A stretch of DNA of 64,000 nucleotides from positions 310,001 to 374,000 of the forward strand of contig NZ_JAHKRM010000008.1 of NCBI RefSeq assembly GCF_019396345.1, given 5' to 3'. Below the pieces are notes generated by a model, which worked only from the letters and a program-made list of their open reading frames with translations, ran no database searches and was not told the DNA's origin. The stretch comes from Nonomuraea guangzhouensis. GTDB lineage: Bacteria; Actinomycetota; Actinomycetes; Streptosporangiales; Streptosporangiaceae. Position numbers and translations under genes: made by a program. Positions 7,999 to 16,897 of this stretch are shown here, in pieces; positions within the stretch are counted from its first letter, which is position 1, and each line of letters opens with the position of its first letter.

Positions 7999-8760
7999 AT
8001 GAGCGGTGCTGCCGAGCCGCCCTCCTCAGTCAGAGTGAAAGGCATGAAATGGTGGTTACTTCTGGCCTCTGTCATCGGCATCCTGATCACCGCCTGGCTG
8101 ATCCTCTACGCGGGGGTGCCGCTTTCGACGCTGCTCTCCCTCGGCCTGGGCGCCATCAGCCTCATCTGGCTGGTCGTCCTTCTCACCGTCCCGTGGAACC
8201 TGTACTTCGCCGCCCGCCGGGTCGCGCAGGACATCCCCGAGTCGCGCGAGCGCGGCATCGAGGTGCCGCAGGGCCGCGAGGACGAGGCGCGCGACATCGC
8301 CCGGCGGATGCTCAGGCTCGCGATCGCCGGGCACGTCGTGTCGGCGGCCCTGCTGGCGGGCATCACGTTCTTCTCCGGCGCGCAGGTGGGTTACTACTTC
8401 GCGGCCTTCTACCTGCTCGCCACCTGTTTCCGCCCGGTGGGCGCGTACCTGTCGCACCTTCGCCGGCGGGTCACGACTCTGGCCGAGGAGGTCCGCTACC
8501 CGCGCAGGGACGTCGTCACGCTGGCCGGCCTGGCCGACGAGCTCACCATCAAGACCGATGAGCTGGGCAGGGACCTCGCACGCCTGCGCGAGGAGATGGC
8601 CGCCATGCGGTACGCCCTGGAGACGGCCGACCACGACCTCAACCGGCGCATGACCGGCATGACCCGCCGCTTCGACGAGACGGTGGACGGGCTCGGCGAC
8701 AACCAGGAGGTGATCTCCGGGCTCAAGGCCTTCCTCCGCCTGGTCCGCGCCGAGGCGTAA
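7999..8760 (+). CDS. Polytopic membrane protein with C-terminal coiled coil
   Basis: This 253-aa protein has four hydrophobic segments: WLLLASVIGILITAWLILYA, a long LSTLLSLGLGAISLIW stretch, one near residue 115 and one near 135. The last ~90 residues are charged and heptad-like (TDELGRDLARLREEMAAM), consistent with a cytoplasmic coiled coil. I do not recognise the family. The ATG directly follows the TAG of the MocR gene (TAGATG), which allows translational coupling. An internal ATG at 8044 (MKWW) is an alternative start that removes 15 poorly conserved-looking residues. Third-position GC is lower than usual for the first ~25 codons from either start. Confidence 0.7.
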   Translation: MSGAAEPPSSVRVKGMKWWLLLASVIGILITAWLILYAGVPLSTLLSLGLGAISLIWLVVLLTVPWNLYFAARRVAQDIPESRERGIEVPQGREDEARDIARRMLRLAIAGHVVSAALLAGITFFSGAQVGYYFAAFYLLATCFRPVGAYLSHLRRRVTTLAEEVRYPRRDVVTLAGLADELTIKTDELGRDLARLREEMAAMRYALETADHDLNRRMTGMTRRFDETVDGLGDNQEVISGLKAFLRLVRAEA

Positions 8761-8780
8761 CCATCTCAGGCTGGGCCGTC

Positions 8781-9917
8781 TCAGGCGGGCTGGAGCTCGC
8801 GCAGGATCGGCAGGGAGCGGGCGGCGTACACCGGATCGACGGGCAGGGCGTGGCGGGCCCACCAGCGGGCCGGGGCCGGATCGGGGGAGGGATCGGTGAA
8901 GGCGGCCGCGTAGTCGTCGTACGGCGGGTCGTAGAGGTAGCCCGTCACCACCCCACGCCGCTCCAGCGCGGCGATCGCCGCGTCACGGTCGCGCACCAGC
9001 AGCGGCACCCGGAACAGCGGCTGGTCGAGCTGATCCCGTACGCCCGCCGCCACCGAGGGCAGCTCCGCCAGCCGGCGCACGCCCGCCAGCCGGCGCGCCC
9101 GCTCCCCGGGCACCTTGGCCAGCCGCCTCGACTGGTACCAGCGGGCCAGCGCCCCGCGCCGGGCACGGTAGTCGTGCAGGTCGGCCCGGACCCACGGATC
9201 GAACGGCGGCAGCGACGGCACCTGCTTCATGGCCGCCTCGAGCTCGTCGGGCCGCAGCGGGATCCGGTAGCCCTCGCGCGACTCCTCCATGCCCAGCAGC
9301 CGCGAGAGCCGGAGCGCGGGCCGGACCAGGTCGAGCCGGAGCGCGGCCTGACGGGCCATCGAGCTGGCCACGGCCAGCAGCTCGGCACGAAGGGCGCCCG
9401 GCTCCAGCAGCGCGTCACGGGCCTCTGTGAGGGCGCGCAGGTCCGCCACGCGCTCCACCGCCAGGACGCCGCCCGACCCGGCGCCGGGATGCTTGGAGAG
9501 GCTGAACACCCCGGCCTGGCCGAACGTGCCCAACGGCCGGCCGTCGACGGTGGTCTCCATCGCGTGGGCGACATCTTCGATCAGGATTTTTCCGGTGAAG
9601 GCGGAAACGGCGTCCGGCAGGCCGTACAGGTTGGTGGTCAGGACGGCGTCCACCTGGCCGAGGTTCACGCGGGAGACGTCGATGTTGCCGTCACGGCGCG
9701 ACAGCGGCGCGATCACCGGGCGCAGGCCCGCCGCCAGCACCAGGAAGAGGATCTCGTCGGCGGAGATCGGCGACATGAGCAGCCGCTGGCCCGGCGTGCA
9801 CCAGTGGCGCAGCGCGAGGTAGAGGCCGAGGCGGTTGGACGGGAGCAGCAGGCAGTGGCGGCCGGTCCGCTCGGCGATCCTCTTCACGACCGGCTCGGTC
9901 GCGGTGGGCTCCGTCAC
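8781..9917 (-). CDS. DegT/DnrJ/EryC1/StrS-family aminotransferase-like protein
   Basis: This 378-aa PLP-enzyme-like protein has an early CLLLPSNRLGLYLAL block, then LTTNLYGLPD and ILIEDVAHAMET (Asp for the pyridine nitrogen). VFSLSKHPGAGSGG follows, with the Schiff-base Lys position of the DegT family, which normally reads FSxxxxKxxxxGEGG. Family members aminate sugar nucleotides or related keto substrates. The GTG start at 9917 overlaps the stop of the upstream GNAT-like gene by GTGA, so the two are coupled. Together they suggest decoration of a surface sugar or cell-wall component. The substrate cannot be inferred. Confidence 0.8.
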   Translation of the reverse strand: MTEPTATEPVVKRIAERTGRHCLLLPSNRLGLYLALRHWCTPGQRLLMSPISADEILFLVLAAGLRPVIAPLSRRDGNIDVSRVNLGQVDAVLTTNLYGLPDAVSAFTGKILIEDVAHAMETTVDGRPLGTFGQAGVFSLSKHPGAGSGGVLAVERVADLRALTEARDALLEPGALRAELLAVASSMARQAALRLDLVRPALRLSRLLGMEESREGYRIPLRPDELEAAMKQVPSLPPFDPWVRADLHDYRARRGALARWYQSRRLAKVPGERARRLAGVRRLAELPSVAAGVRDQLDQPLFRVPLLVRDRDAAIAALERRGVVTGYLYDPPYDDYAAAFTDPSPDPAPARWWARHALPVDPVYAARSLPILRELQPA

Positions 9918-10996
9918 GACTGGAGGGCCGTGCGGAGTCGTCCGAACGTCTTCAGCGCCCGGTCGGCCGTCTTGTGCAGCAGCGGGTTGGCCAGCACGGT
10001 GGCCCTGGTCTTGCGCACCGGCACCCGCACCAGCCAGTGGACGGCCGAAGCGGCGCCGATCGTGGCGACCCGGCCCTCGGCCACCTGGAACTCGCCGTTC
10101 TTCAACTTCTCTTTGTACTCCTTCTCGCCCCGGCCCATGTCGATCACCTGGATGCCGGCCCCGGCGGCCTGCTCGGCCATCGCGAGATGGTGGATGAGGC
10201 CGGGGGAGTATTTGGCGTACTGGGTGTCGTACGCGGGGAACCAGCCGGCGAGCGTGGTGCGCGTGCGCAGACCGAAATGGCCGGCCATCGGCAGGTCGTT
10301 CACGTAGATCATGTCGAGCACCCCGGCGAAGCCCTCGGTCTGCGTGGCCAGCAGCCGCTCGACCAGCTCGACGATCCACTGGTGCGCGAACCGGTCGGTG
10401 CGCCCCGTACGCCGGTATTGGTCGGTCTTCCAGCCGAGCAGCGTGTGCAGCGGCGCCGGGTCGGTGGTCGCGTACTCGTGCCGGATCGGCCCGATGTCCC
10501 GCTGGAGCTTGCGCGACTTGGCCAGGGTCGTCTTGTAGGTCTTGCTGGAGTGCTCACGCAGATACTCGGTGTAGGGGCCGTGCCCCTCACGCAGGTCGAT
10601 GATCGGCGACGGGTGGCGCTCATGCCGCCCGGAGATCATCGGCTGGCCCGCGACCAGGTGGTCGAACTCGAAGACCGACAGCCCGCACTGCTTGATCAAC
10701 CGGCGCGGGTCGATCTCGAGGTCCTTGGCGTGGACTAAGCCCTGCGCGTCGGTGAGCCCGGCGGCCACCGGCTTGCCGATGCCCATCGGGTGGCGTTCGA
10801 ACGGGAAGAAGCCCACGATGTCGGGCCCGTCGTAGAGCACGGCGACACGGACCATGTCTCGTAGCTCACCGACCGTGATCGTGAACTCTGGAGACAGGAA
10901 CGGGTTGTCGAATGCCGCGTGTCCCTCCTGGAGAGCCCGCCAACGGCTCAGCTCAGGTGCTCCCAGCTCGCGAGGGTGAGCAAGTGTGACGCGCAT
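9914..10996 (-). CDS. GNAT/FemAB-like acetyltransferase (CelD/BioF2 type), paralogue of 32738 gene
   Basis: This 360-aa protein matches the Acetyltransf_6 (FemAB-like double GNAT) pattern: DNPFLSPEF near the start, VAVLYDGPDIVGFFPFERH, FDHLVAGQP, and the late GHFGLRT-GWFPAYDT-YSPGxxHHLAMAE core ending in DMGRGEKEYKEKLKNG. Such enzymes often add acyl or aminoacyl groups during surface polysaccharide or peptidoglycan biosynthesis. AGGAG lies 3 nt before the ATG. It is the first gene of a two-gene unit with the DegT-like aminotransferase. Many blocks are identical to the protein at 32738-33865 in the glycan locus, so both probably act on related acceptors (inference). Confidence 0.8.
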   Translation of the reverse strand: MRVTLAHPRELGAPELSRWRALQEGHAAFDNPFLSPEFTITVGELRDMVRVAVLYDGPDIVGFFPFERHPMGIGKPVAAGLTDAQGLVHAKDLEIDPRRLIKQCGLSVFEFDHLVAGQPMISGRHERHPSPIIDLREGHGPYTEYLREHSSKTYKTTLAKSRKLQRDIGPIRHEYATTDPAPLHTLLGWKTDQYRRTGRTDRFAHQWIVELVERLLATQTEGFAGVLDMIYVNDLPMAGHFGLRTRTTLAGWFPAYDTQYAKYSPGLIHHLAMAEQAAGAGIQVIDMGRGEKEYKEKLKNGEFQVAEGRVATIGAASAVHWLVRVPVRKTRATVLANPLLHKTADRALKTFGRLRTALQS

Positions 10997-11138
10997 GGGC
11001 TCCTACTGTCGGCATACCTTCAGTCAGTTTGGAGGTAGCTGTTGTACAGCCAGGGTAAGCGGTCTTACATGATGGTCGTCTGCGCAGCTCCGGAACGTTA
11101 CATAACTCTCAGGTAGCGTTCAGGACCGAGTGGCGTTC

Positions 11139-11150
11139 TAATGTGTGTCC
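11139..11150 (+). promoter_or_regulatory. Candidate leaderless -10 element
   Basis: TAATGT (11139-11144) lies exactly 6 nt before the ATG at 11151, where there is no Shine-Dalgarno. That spacing places the transcription start at the A of the ATG. No convincing -35 is visible. Confidence 0.4.
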
Positions 11151-12182
11151 ATGACCGTACCTGGGATTGACTGGCCCCGGCTGACCGGCTGGATGGGCGC
11201 CAACGTGCCCGACGCGGGCGAGCCCCTGTCCGTCTCGCTGATATCCGGCGGCAAGTCGAACCTGACGTACCTCATCGAGGCCCGTGAGCGCCGCGTGGTG
11301 CTGCGCCGTCCGCCGCTCGGCCACGTGCTGCCCACCGCGCATGACATGCGGCGCGAGTGGCGGGTCGTCTCCGCGCTCGCCCCGACGCCGGTTCCGGTGC
11401 CGGAGCCGGTCGCGTTCTGCGCCGACGAGGAGGTCATCGGAGCGCCGTTCTACCTCATGGGCTACGTGGACGGCCTGGCCGCCAGGACCCGCGAGCAGCT
11501 CGGCGACCCCTCGCCGGCCGAGACGCGCCGGTTGGCCGAACGGCTCGCCGAGGTGCTGGCCGCCATCCACGCCGTCGACTACCGGGAGGTCGGGCTCGGC
11601 GACTTCGGCCGCCCGGACGGCTACCTGGCCAGGCAGCTCGCCCGGTGGTGCCAGCAGTGGGACCGTTCGAAGACCGCCGACCTGCCGGAGTACGACCGCC
11701 TGGTCAAGCGGCTGGGCGAGCGCATGCCGGCCCGCTCCGCCAGCACGCTCGTGCACGGTGACTACCGGCTCGACAACACGCTCGTACGGCTGGCGCCCGG
11801 CCCGCCCGAGATCCTGGCCGTGGTCGACTGGGAGATGTCCACCCTCGGCGACCCGCTGGCCGACCTGGGGCTCACGCTCACCTACTGGCAGGACTCCGGC
11901 GACGAGGAGCGGGCCGGGATCCCGGTGGCCGGCGACGTGACGATCGCCCCCGGGTTCCTGAACGCCGCCGAGTTCGCCGCCCACTACACGAAGGTCTCCG
12001 GTCGCGACATCTCCGACCTTCCGTTCTACGTGGCGTTCGGGAACTTCAAGCTCGCCGTCATAGTGGAAGGTATCCACGCCCGTTTCCGGCAGGGCAAGAC
12101 CGTGGGTGACGGCTTCGAGAACATCGGCTCCGCCGTACCCACGCTCATCGCCCGCGCGCACCGCATTCTGGACCAGCCATAG
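11151..12182 (+). CDS. Phosphotransferase (APH/ACAD10-11-like kinase) family protein
   Basis: This 343-aa protein of the APH/choline-kinase fold has GGKSNLTYLIEA as the nucleotide loop, then VLRRPPLG, the catalytic HGDYRLDNTLV and the metal-binding DWEMSTLGDPLADLG. This version of the motifs is typical of the ACAD10/ACAD11-associated branch, which phosphorylates 4-hydroxy acyl-CoAs in mammals; bacterial substrates are mostly unknown. It is followed after 11 bp by an SDR dehydrogenase, a combination that fits catabolism of an acyl or hydroxy compound. ATG 11151 is chosen over GTG 11145 because of the leaderless promoter spacing. Confidence 0.85.
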   Translation: MTVPGIDWPRLTGWMGANVPDAGEPLSVSLISGGKSNLTYLIEARERRVVLRRPPLGHVLPTAHDMRREWRVVSALAPTPVPVPEPVAFCADEEVIGAPFYLMGYVDGLAARTREQLGDPSPAETRRLAERLAEVLAAIHAVDYREVGLGDFGRPDGYLARQLARWCQQWDRSKTADLPEYDRLVKRLGERMPARSASTLVHGDYRLDNTLVRLAPGPPEILAVVDWEMSTLGDPLADLGLTLTYWQDSGDEERAGIPVAGDVTIAPGFLNAAEFAAHYTKVSGRDISDLPFYVAFGNFKLAVIVEGIHARFRQGKTVGDGFENIGSAVPTLIARAHRILDQP

Positions 12183-12193
12183 AGGGAGCGCAG

Positions 12194-12943
12194 ATGAGCA
12201 CTGTGGCACTGATCACCGGAGCGGCGAGTGGCATCGGAGCCGCGGTGGCGCGGCGGCTGTCGGCCGGCGGGGCCAAGTGCGTCATCCTCGACCTCGACGG
12301 CGAAGGCGCCGAGCGCCTGGCCAAGGAGGTCGGCGGCGTGTGGCTGGCCGGTGACGTCAGCACCGAGGAGGCCTCGCGGGCGGCCGTCGCGCTCGCCGAG
12401 GACACCTACGGCCGGCTCGACCTGGTGCACCTCAACGCCGGGATCTCGGGCGGGGTGGACGTGGCGGCGTTCGACGTCGAGCGGTACCGCAGGGTCGTCG
12501 GGGTGAACGTGGACGGCGTGGTCTTCGGCGTCGCCGCCTGCCTGCCGCTGCTCAGGCGCTCGGGTGGCGGCGCGATCGTGGTCACCTCGTCGCTGGCCGG
12601 GCTCGTCGGCTTCGGCGGCGACCCGATCTACACCATGACCAAGCACGCCGTGGTCGGGCTCGTCAGGGCGCTGGCCGGGCCGCTGGCCAAGGAGGGGGTC
12701 AGGATCGGCGCCGTCTGCCCGGGGTTCACGGACACGCCGCTGGTGGCGGGGGCGCGGGAGATGTTCGTCAACGCCGGGTTCCCGCTGCTGAGTGCCGCCG
12801 ACGTCGCCGCGGCCGTCGAGAGCGCCTTCTACGCCGACGAGCCGGGCACGCTGCTCATCGTGCAACCAGGCAGGCAGCCGGTAGCGTACCGTTATGCGGG
12901 CGTTCCCGGCCCGGCTGGAGGTCAGCTCCCACCAGCGTCTTGA
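12194..12943 (+). CDS. Short-chain dehydrogenase/reductase (SDR)
   Basis: This 249-aa classical SDR has TGAASGIG (NAD(P)-binding TGxxxGxG) at about 8-15, LNAGISG (NAG) at about 79, a catalytic Ser in VTSSLAG, and YTMTK (YxxxK) at about 145-149. An acidic residue ends the second strand (LDLDG), favouring NAD. GGGAG lies 7 nt upstream of the ATG. It is 11 bp after the phosphotransferase gene, so the two are co-transcribed. The substrate is unknown. Confidence 0.9.
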   Translation: MSTVALITGAASGIGAAVARRLSAGGAKCVILDLDGEGAERLAKEVGGVWLAGDVSTEEASRAAVALAEDTYGRLDLVHLNAGISGGVDVAAFDVERYRRVVGVNVDGVVFGVAACLPLLRRSGGGAIVVTSSLAGLVGFGGDPIYTMTKHAVVGLVRALAGPLAKEGVRIGAVCPGFTDTPLVAGAREMFVNAGFPLLSAADVAAAVESAFYADEPGTLLIVQPGRQPVAYRYAGVPGPAGGQLPPAS

Positions 12944-13037
12944 TCGACCGTAAGTCCCTTGCAAGTACTGACATATACCGTGAGTAGGGCTGGGAGAGGT
13001 GTCCCGGTCCTTGTCCACGCGCGAGGGTGGAGGCTCC

Positions 13038-14423
13038 GTGATACCCACCGATGGCAAACACGCACGTCGACGGCCGCCATGGCCGATCGCGTTAGGTGTA
13101 GGAATCCTCGCGATAGTGCTCGTCGCGGGGATCATGGTGTACGCGGGCACGCGGAGCGGCCCTCGCGACACGTACAAGGGCGGCGAGGTCGCCCAGGTCC
13201 AGCCGAGCGAGCCACCGCCGACGCTGCAGCAGCCGCCCACCCTGGACGACTGGCCGCGCTGGGGCGTCACCCACACCCAGTACAGCGCCGACAACGTGCC
13301 CCGCGAGATCACCGAGCAGGCCAAAGGCATCCTCGGCCGGGTCCCCATGCTGCAGAACCAGCACATCATGGGCTGGGGCGTGGGCAATCCGGAGCCGAGC
13401 CCCGGGCAGTTCAACCTGCGGGATCTCGACCGGCGGCTGAAGCTCATGGCCTCGTCGCGGGCCGTCCCGGTCATCACGCTGTGTTGCGCGCCCGACTGGA
13501 TGAAGGGCGGGCAGGCCGGCCGTACGGACTGGTCGAAGAACCACACGGTCGCACCCCTGCCCGAGCACTACGACGACTACGCCAAGCTCGCGGTGAAGAT
13601 CGCCAAGCAGTATCCGACGGTGAAATACTTCATGGTGTGGAACGAGTTCAAGGGCTTCTGGAACCCGTCCACCAACCGCTGGGACGCCGAGGGCTACACG
13701 GAGCTGTACAACAAGGTCTACACGGCGCTGAAGAAGGTGAACGGCGACATCCAGGTCGGCGGTCCGTACATCCCGGTCGAGACCAACTCCGGCCAGGCTC
13801 CCTCGGAGCTCAGCGGCCCGTGGGGCACGGTCGACCAGCGCGCGCTGGACGCGATCGAGTACTGGATCGAGCACAAGAAGGGCGCGGACTTCATCGTCGT
13901 CGACGGTGCCTCGATGACCAACGACAAGGCCAACGTCCCTGACGACTTCGCCGCCCAGGCCAAGTTCGGCGCGGTCACCACCTGGCTCAAGAAGAAGAGC
14001 AACGACATGCCGGTGTGGTGGGCGGAGTGGTACGTCGAGCCCGCCAACTCCGGCTGGACCGAGGAGAAGCGCATCGCCGTACAGGCCACGACGCTGATGG
14101 AGTTCGCCAGGAGCGGCGTGACGTCGGCCCTCTACTGGAACCCGGAGCAGAAGGGCGGGGCGCAGTGCCCCGGTTGCCTCTGGTCGTCGGAGTCGGGGCA
14201 GGAAATGCCGATGGCGGGGCTGCTGAGCGGGTTCGCCAAGTGGTTCCCCGCCGGGGTGCAACTGGACCCGGTGACCAGCTCCGACCAGCGGATCAAGGTG
14301 CTGGGGCAGGAACGGCAGATCGTCATGGTGAACACGGCCGACACGAACGTCACCGCCACCGTGGACGGCAAGCGGGTGACCTTGAAGCCGTACGAGATCC
14401 AGTGGGCGGGCCGCGGGACCTGA
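13038..14423 (+). CDS. Membrane-anchored glycoside hydrolase-like protein (GH39/clan-A type)
   Basis: This ~461-aa protein has an Arg-rich N-terminus and one signal-anchor helix (WPIALGVGILAIVLVAGIMVYAG), then a Pro-rich linker and a TIM-barrel-like domain outside the cell. MVWNEFKGFW carries the Asn-Glu pair that provides the acid/base in clan GH-A enzymes, and VWWAEWYVEP supplies a plausible nucleophile Glu. Two Cys in CPGC near the end of the barrel are unusual. GTG 13038 is chosen because GGAGG lies at 13029-13033; GTG 12999 would add 13 residues but has a ribosome site almost touching it. The substrate may be a xyloside or the cell's own glycan. A strong terminator follows. Confidence 0.75.
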   Translation: MIPTDGKHARRRPPWPIALGVGILAIVLVAGIMVYAGTRSGPRDTYKGGEVAQVQPSEPPPTLQQPPTLDDWPRWGVTHTQYSADNVPREITEQAKGILGRVPMLQNQHIMGWGVGNPEPSPGQFNLRDLDRRLKLMASSRAVPVITLCCAPDWMKGGQAGRTDWSKNHTVAPLPEHYDDYAKLAVKIAKQYPTVKYFMVWNEFKGFWNPSTNRWDAEGYTELYNKVYTALKKVNGDIQVGGPYIPVETNSGQAPSELSGPWGTVDQRALDAIEYWIEHKKGADFIVVDGASMTNDKANVPDDFAAQAKFGAVTTWLKKKSNDMPVWWAEWYVEPANSGWTEEKRIAVQATTLMEFARSGVTSALYWNPEQKGGAQCPGCLWSSESGQEMPMAGLLSGFAKWFPAGVQLDPVTSSDQRIKVLGQERQIVMVNTADTNVTATVDGKRVTLKPYEIQWAGRGT

Positions 14424-14443
14424 CGGGGCTCCAGGACTGTCGC

Positions 14444-14474
14444 AGGCCCTCGATCGGAGACCGGTCGGGGGCCT
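14444..14474 (+). terminator. Rho-independent-type hairpin after the glycoside hydrolase
   Basis: AGGCCCTCGATC (14444-14455) pairs with GGTCGGGGGCCT (14463-14474) over 12 positions, two of them G-U, with a 7-nt loop. It lies 21 bp after the stop. There is no U-tract, as is common in actinomycetes. Confidence 0.7.
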
Positions 14475-14786
14475 GTTCGCGTGTCCGGACGCCTGCCGGA
14501 GCCGCTGTCCTCGCCATTCTTCGAATCAATGTTTACCATCGCCCGGAATTCCATTGCCAAAGGTGGCTTGCGCCGTTCGGAAAGACATCGAGGTGAATTG
14601 CCAGTTCTGTGATCATCGATGCATCCGCTTGGGTTTGCCCCGTCTCCAGCGGCGCTCAGGTATCGCGCTCGATACAGGCGCTTTATCGCCAATTTACATC
14701 GGGCCCGCCCACATTCCTTTCCCGCGATGATCGTCAAATTGCCCCCAAATATCCCTCCAACCCCTGTTTTCTCACCTTTTGGGTGC
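14475..14786. other. Non-coding spacer, lower GC than surroundings
   Basis: About 310 bp without a supported gene. It is visibly richer in A/T than the flanks. It probably holds the upstream control region of the peptide/exporter unit. No clear repeat or RNA structure was recognised. Confidence 0.5.
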
Positions 14787-14792
14787 TAGCGT
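14787..14792 (+). promoter_or_regulatory. Candidate -10 of the peptide/exporter unit
   Basis: TAGCGT at 14787-14792 resembles actinomycete housekeeping -10 elements and would give a ~38-nt leader before the peptide start. A partly similar GTGCTAG repeat follows 30 bp later (14814-14820). No good -35 is evident. Confidence 0.35.
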
Positions 14793-14836
14793 CCTATTTT
14801 GAAAGCAGAAATGGTGCTAGTGCACAGGGGGGAATC

Positions 14837-14986
14837 ATGGCTCTCGGTAAGCTCTTCCCGGCTCACCGCACTGACTGGTGGGGCTGGGGCCACGGTGGTT
14901 GCCGTCGTCGTCGCTGGGGTTGCGGCGGCGGGTGCGGCGGCGGCTGGGGCTGGGGCGGCGGCTGGCGTCGGCGGTGGTGGTGGTAG
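14837..14986 (+). CDS. 49-aa Gly/Trp/Arg/Cys-rich peptide, candidate RiPP precursor
   Basis: A short gene with a strong ribosome site (AGGGGGG, 4 nt before the ATG) encodes 49 residues. The first ~13 are ordinary (MALGKLFPAHRTD). The rest is almost only Gly (16 in total), Trp (10), Arg (8) and three Cys (22, 29, 33), with WWGWGHGGC, a run of four Arg, and a WRRRWWW end. The leader/core-like division, tiny size and position 71 bp ahead of an ABC exporter, with a stem-loop between, resemble a ribosomally made and exported peptide. No modification enzyme lies directly adjacent, though a P450 ends the conservon 4 kb downstream. I do not recognise a family. G-rich DNA can create such compositions by chance, so expression must be shown. 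Confidence 0.55.
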   Translation: MALGKLFPAHRTDWWGWGHGGCRRRRWGCGGGCGGGWGWGGGWRRRWWW

Positions 14987-14999
14987 AAGAGGTGCCACC

Positions 15000-15030
15000 T
15001 GAGAGCCGTCGGGTCTCCCAACGGCTCTCA
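15000..15030 (+). terminator. Stem-loop between peptide gene and ABC exporter
   Basis: TGAGAGCCGT (15000-15009) and ACGGCTCTCA (15021-15030) form a perfect 10-bp stem with an 11-nt loop, 13 bp after the peptide stop. It can act as a partial terminator or an mRNA stabiliser that gives more peptide than transporter transcript. Confidence 0.6.
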
Positions 15031-15057
15031 CTCACCGCTCAGCCCCTGGCGCCGACG

Positions 15058-16773
15058 GTGTCCATCCGGAACACCTTCCGGGCCTTCTGGCCGGACACAC
15101 GCGGCGTCAGGCGGCTGTTCGTGGCCGGGATCGTGTTCGCGATCCTGGCCGCTCTTTGTGAGGTCGCCGCCATCGGCCTGTTCGGTTACATCACCGACCG
15201 GGTCCTCAGCGAACGGGATCTGGGCGCCTTCTGGGCGCCTGCGGCCACCTGGCTCGGCCTGGCCGTGCTGGCCGGTCTCGTCTCCTTCGCCGGCGCGTAC
15301 GTGACCGCCGCGGGCGCGGAACGCTTTCTCCTCAAGCTCCGCGACCGCGTCTTCGGCCACGTACAGACGCTCACACCCGATTTCTTCGAGAACCGTCGCC
15401 TCGGCGACCTGATGGCAAGGCTCACCGACGACATCGAGTCCATTGAGGAACTGGTCGGCTCGGGCCTGGTCAAGGTGTTCACCACGGTGGCGAGCGTGAT
15501 CTTCTTCGCCGGCGCGGCGTTCGTCATCAGATGGGACCTGGCGCTGGTCACGTTCGCGCTGGTCCCCGCGTTTCTGGTGGTCTCCAAGCTGTTCGCGTCC
15601 CGGTTCAGGAACGCCGCCGCCCGCGAGCGCACCAGCAACGGCATCATGAACAGCGTCATCGAGGAGAGCCTGTCCAACCAATCGCTCGTCCAGGCCTACA
15701 ACCAGCAGCAGACCGAGGCCAGGCACCTGCACCGCGAAGGCCGCACCTGGCTCCGCGCGAACCTGTCCCAAGCCTGGCTCTCCGGCCTCTACGGTCCGTC
15801 CGTACAGGTCCTGGAGACCATCTGCCTGATCGTCATCCTGGGCTTCGGCGCCTGGGAGATCGCCCAAGGCCGCCTCACTCTGGGTGGCCTGCTCGCCTTC
15901 GCCGCCTACCTCGCGTATCTGTACCCCGCCGTCCAGAGCCTGGGCGAACTCGCCCTCACCGTCTCGCAGGCCGCCGCCGGTTCGGACCGCGTCCTGGAGG
16001 TCCTGTCCGTACGCCCGGCCGTCGTCGACCGCCCCACCGCCGCACCGGTGCGGGGGCGCAGCGAGGGCCGGATCGAGTTCTCGCGAGTCGGCTTCACCTA
16101 TCCCAAGCGGATCAGGGCGACCCTGCGTGAGCTGTCGTTCGTGATCGAACCGGGGGAGCTCGTCGTCTGCACCGGACCCAGCGGCTCCGGCAAGTCCACG
16201 CTGGCCAAGCTGCTCCTGCGCTTCTACGACCCGAACACCGGCGGCATCACGCTGGACGGCGCGGACCTGCGCGACCTGACCCGATCGTCCTTGCGCGACA
16301 GCATCACGCTCCTGCACCAGGAGAACCTCCTGTTCTCCGGCACCATCCGCGACAACATCACCTACGGCTCCCCGGACGCCGACCACGCCGCCGTGGTGCG
16401 GGCCGCCAAACTGGCCGACGTGCACGACTTCATCCAGACATTGCCTCAGAAGTACGACACGCCGATCGGCCAGCGAGGCCGCCTCATGTCAGGTGGCCAA
16501 CGCCAGCGCCTCGCCATCGCCCGCGCGATCCTGCGCGACGCGCCCGTGCTGGTGCTGGACGAGCCGATGACCGGCTTGGACGTGGCCACCGCCGAGCGGG
16601 TGATGGAGCCGCTGCGCCGTTTGATGGAAGGACGGACCACGCTGCTCATTACGCATGATTTGCGGCACGTGCCAGAAGGCGTGCGGCGGATCGAGCTGGA
16701 ACCGGTACGACGCTCGGATCGAATCCGGCTCCGGCGTCATCACTTCGGGGTGCACGCCGCCGGAAATTGTTAG
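15058..16773 (+). CDS. ABC exporter, fused permease and ATPase
   Basis: This is a ~571-aa half-transporter with six membrane helices in the first ~310 residues, then a nucleotide-binding domain. Walker A is GPSGSGKST (about 373), the Q-loop is LLHQENLLFSGTIRDNI, the signature is MSGGQRQR (about 477; Met replaces the usual Leu), Walker B is VLVLDEP and the H-loop is ITHD. There is no C39 peptidase domain, so any leader cleavage would need another protease. GTG 15058 is chosen because codons before it have low third-position GC and fall in the stem-loop. GTG 14992, just after the peptide stop, is the alternative. The exporter probably secretes the adjacent peptide, or protects against it (inference). 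Confidence 0.9.
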   Translation: MSIRNTFRAFWPDTRGVRRLFVAGIVFAILAALCEVAAIGLFGYITDRVLSERDLGAFWAPAATWLGLAVLAGLVSFAGAYVTAAGAERFLLKLRDRVFGHVQTLTPDFFENRRLGDLMARLTDDIESIEELVGSGLVKVFTTVASVIFFAGAAFVIRWDLALVTFALVPAFLVVSKLFASRFRNAAARERTSNGIMNSVIEESLSNQSLVQAYNQQQTEARHLHREGRTWLRANLSQAWLSGLYGPSVQVLETICLIVILGFGAWEIAQGRLTLGGLLAFAAYLAYLYPAVQSLGELALTVSQAAAGSDRVLEVLSVRPAVVDRPTAAPVRGRSEGRIEFSRVGFTYPKRIRATLRELSFVIEPGELVVCTGPSGSGKSTLAKLLLRFYDPNTGGITLDGADLRDLTRSSLRDSITLLHQENLLFSGTIRDNITYGSPDADHAAVVRAAKLADVHDFIQTLPQKYDTPIGQRGRLMSGGQRQRLAIARAILRDAPVLVLDEPMTGLDVATAERVMEPLRRLMEGRTTLLITHDLRHVPEGVRRIELEPVRRSDRIRLRRHHFGVHAAGNC

Positions 16774-16897
16774 TGGACCTACCAGCAAGAACAGCAGCAA
16801 TTGGTGACCAACCGCCCACACAAAGCGAAGATTCCACTACACTCCGACGAAGATCTTTCAGGTTCAACGTTTCCGACCTCCGACGAGGAACCGCTTG

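Noticed and set aside
14837..14986. Lanthipeptide or lasso precursor class
   Set aside because: No lanthipeptide synthetase, cyclase or lasso enzymes are adjacent and Ser/Thr content is minimal, so no known RiPP class is assigned.
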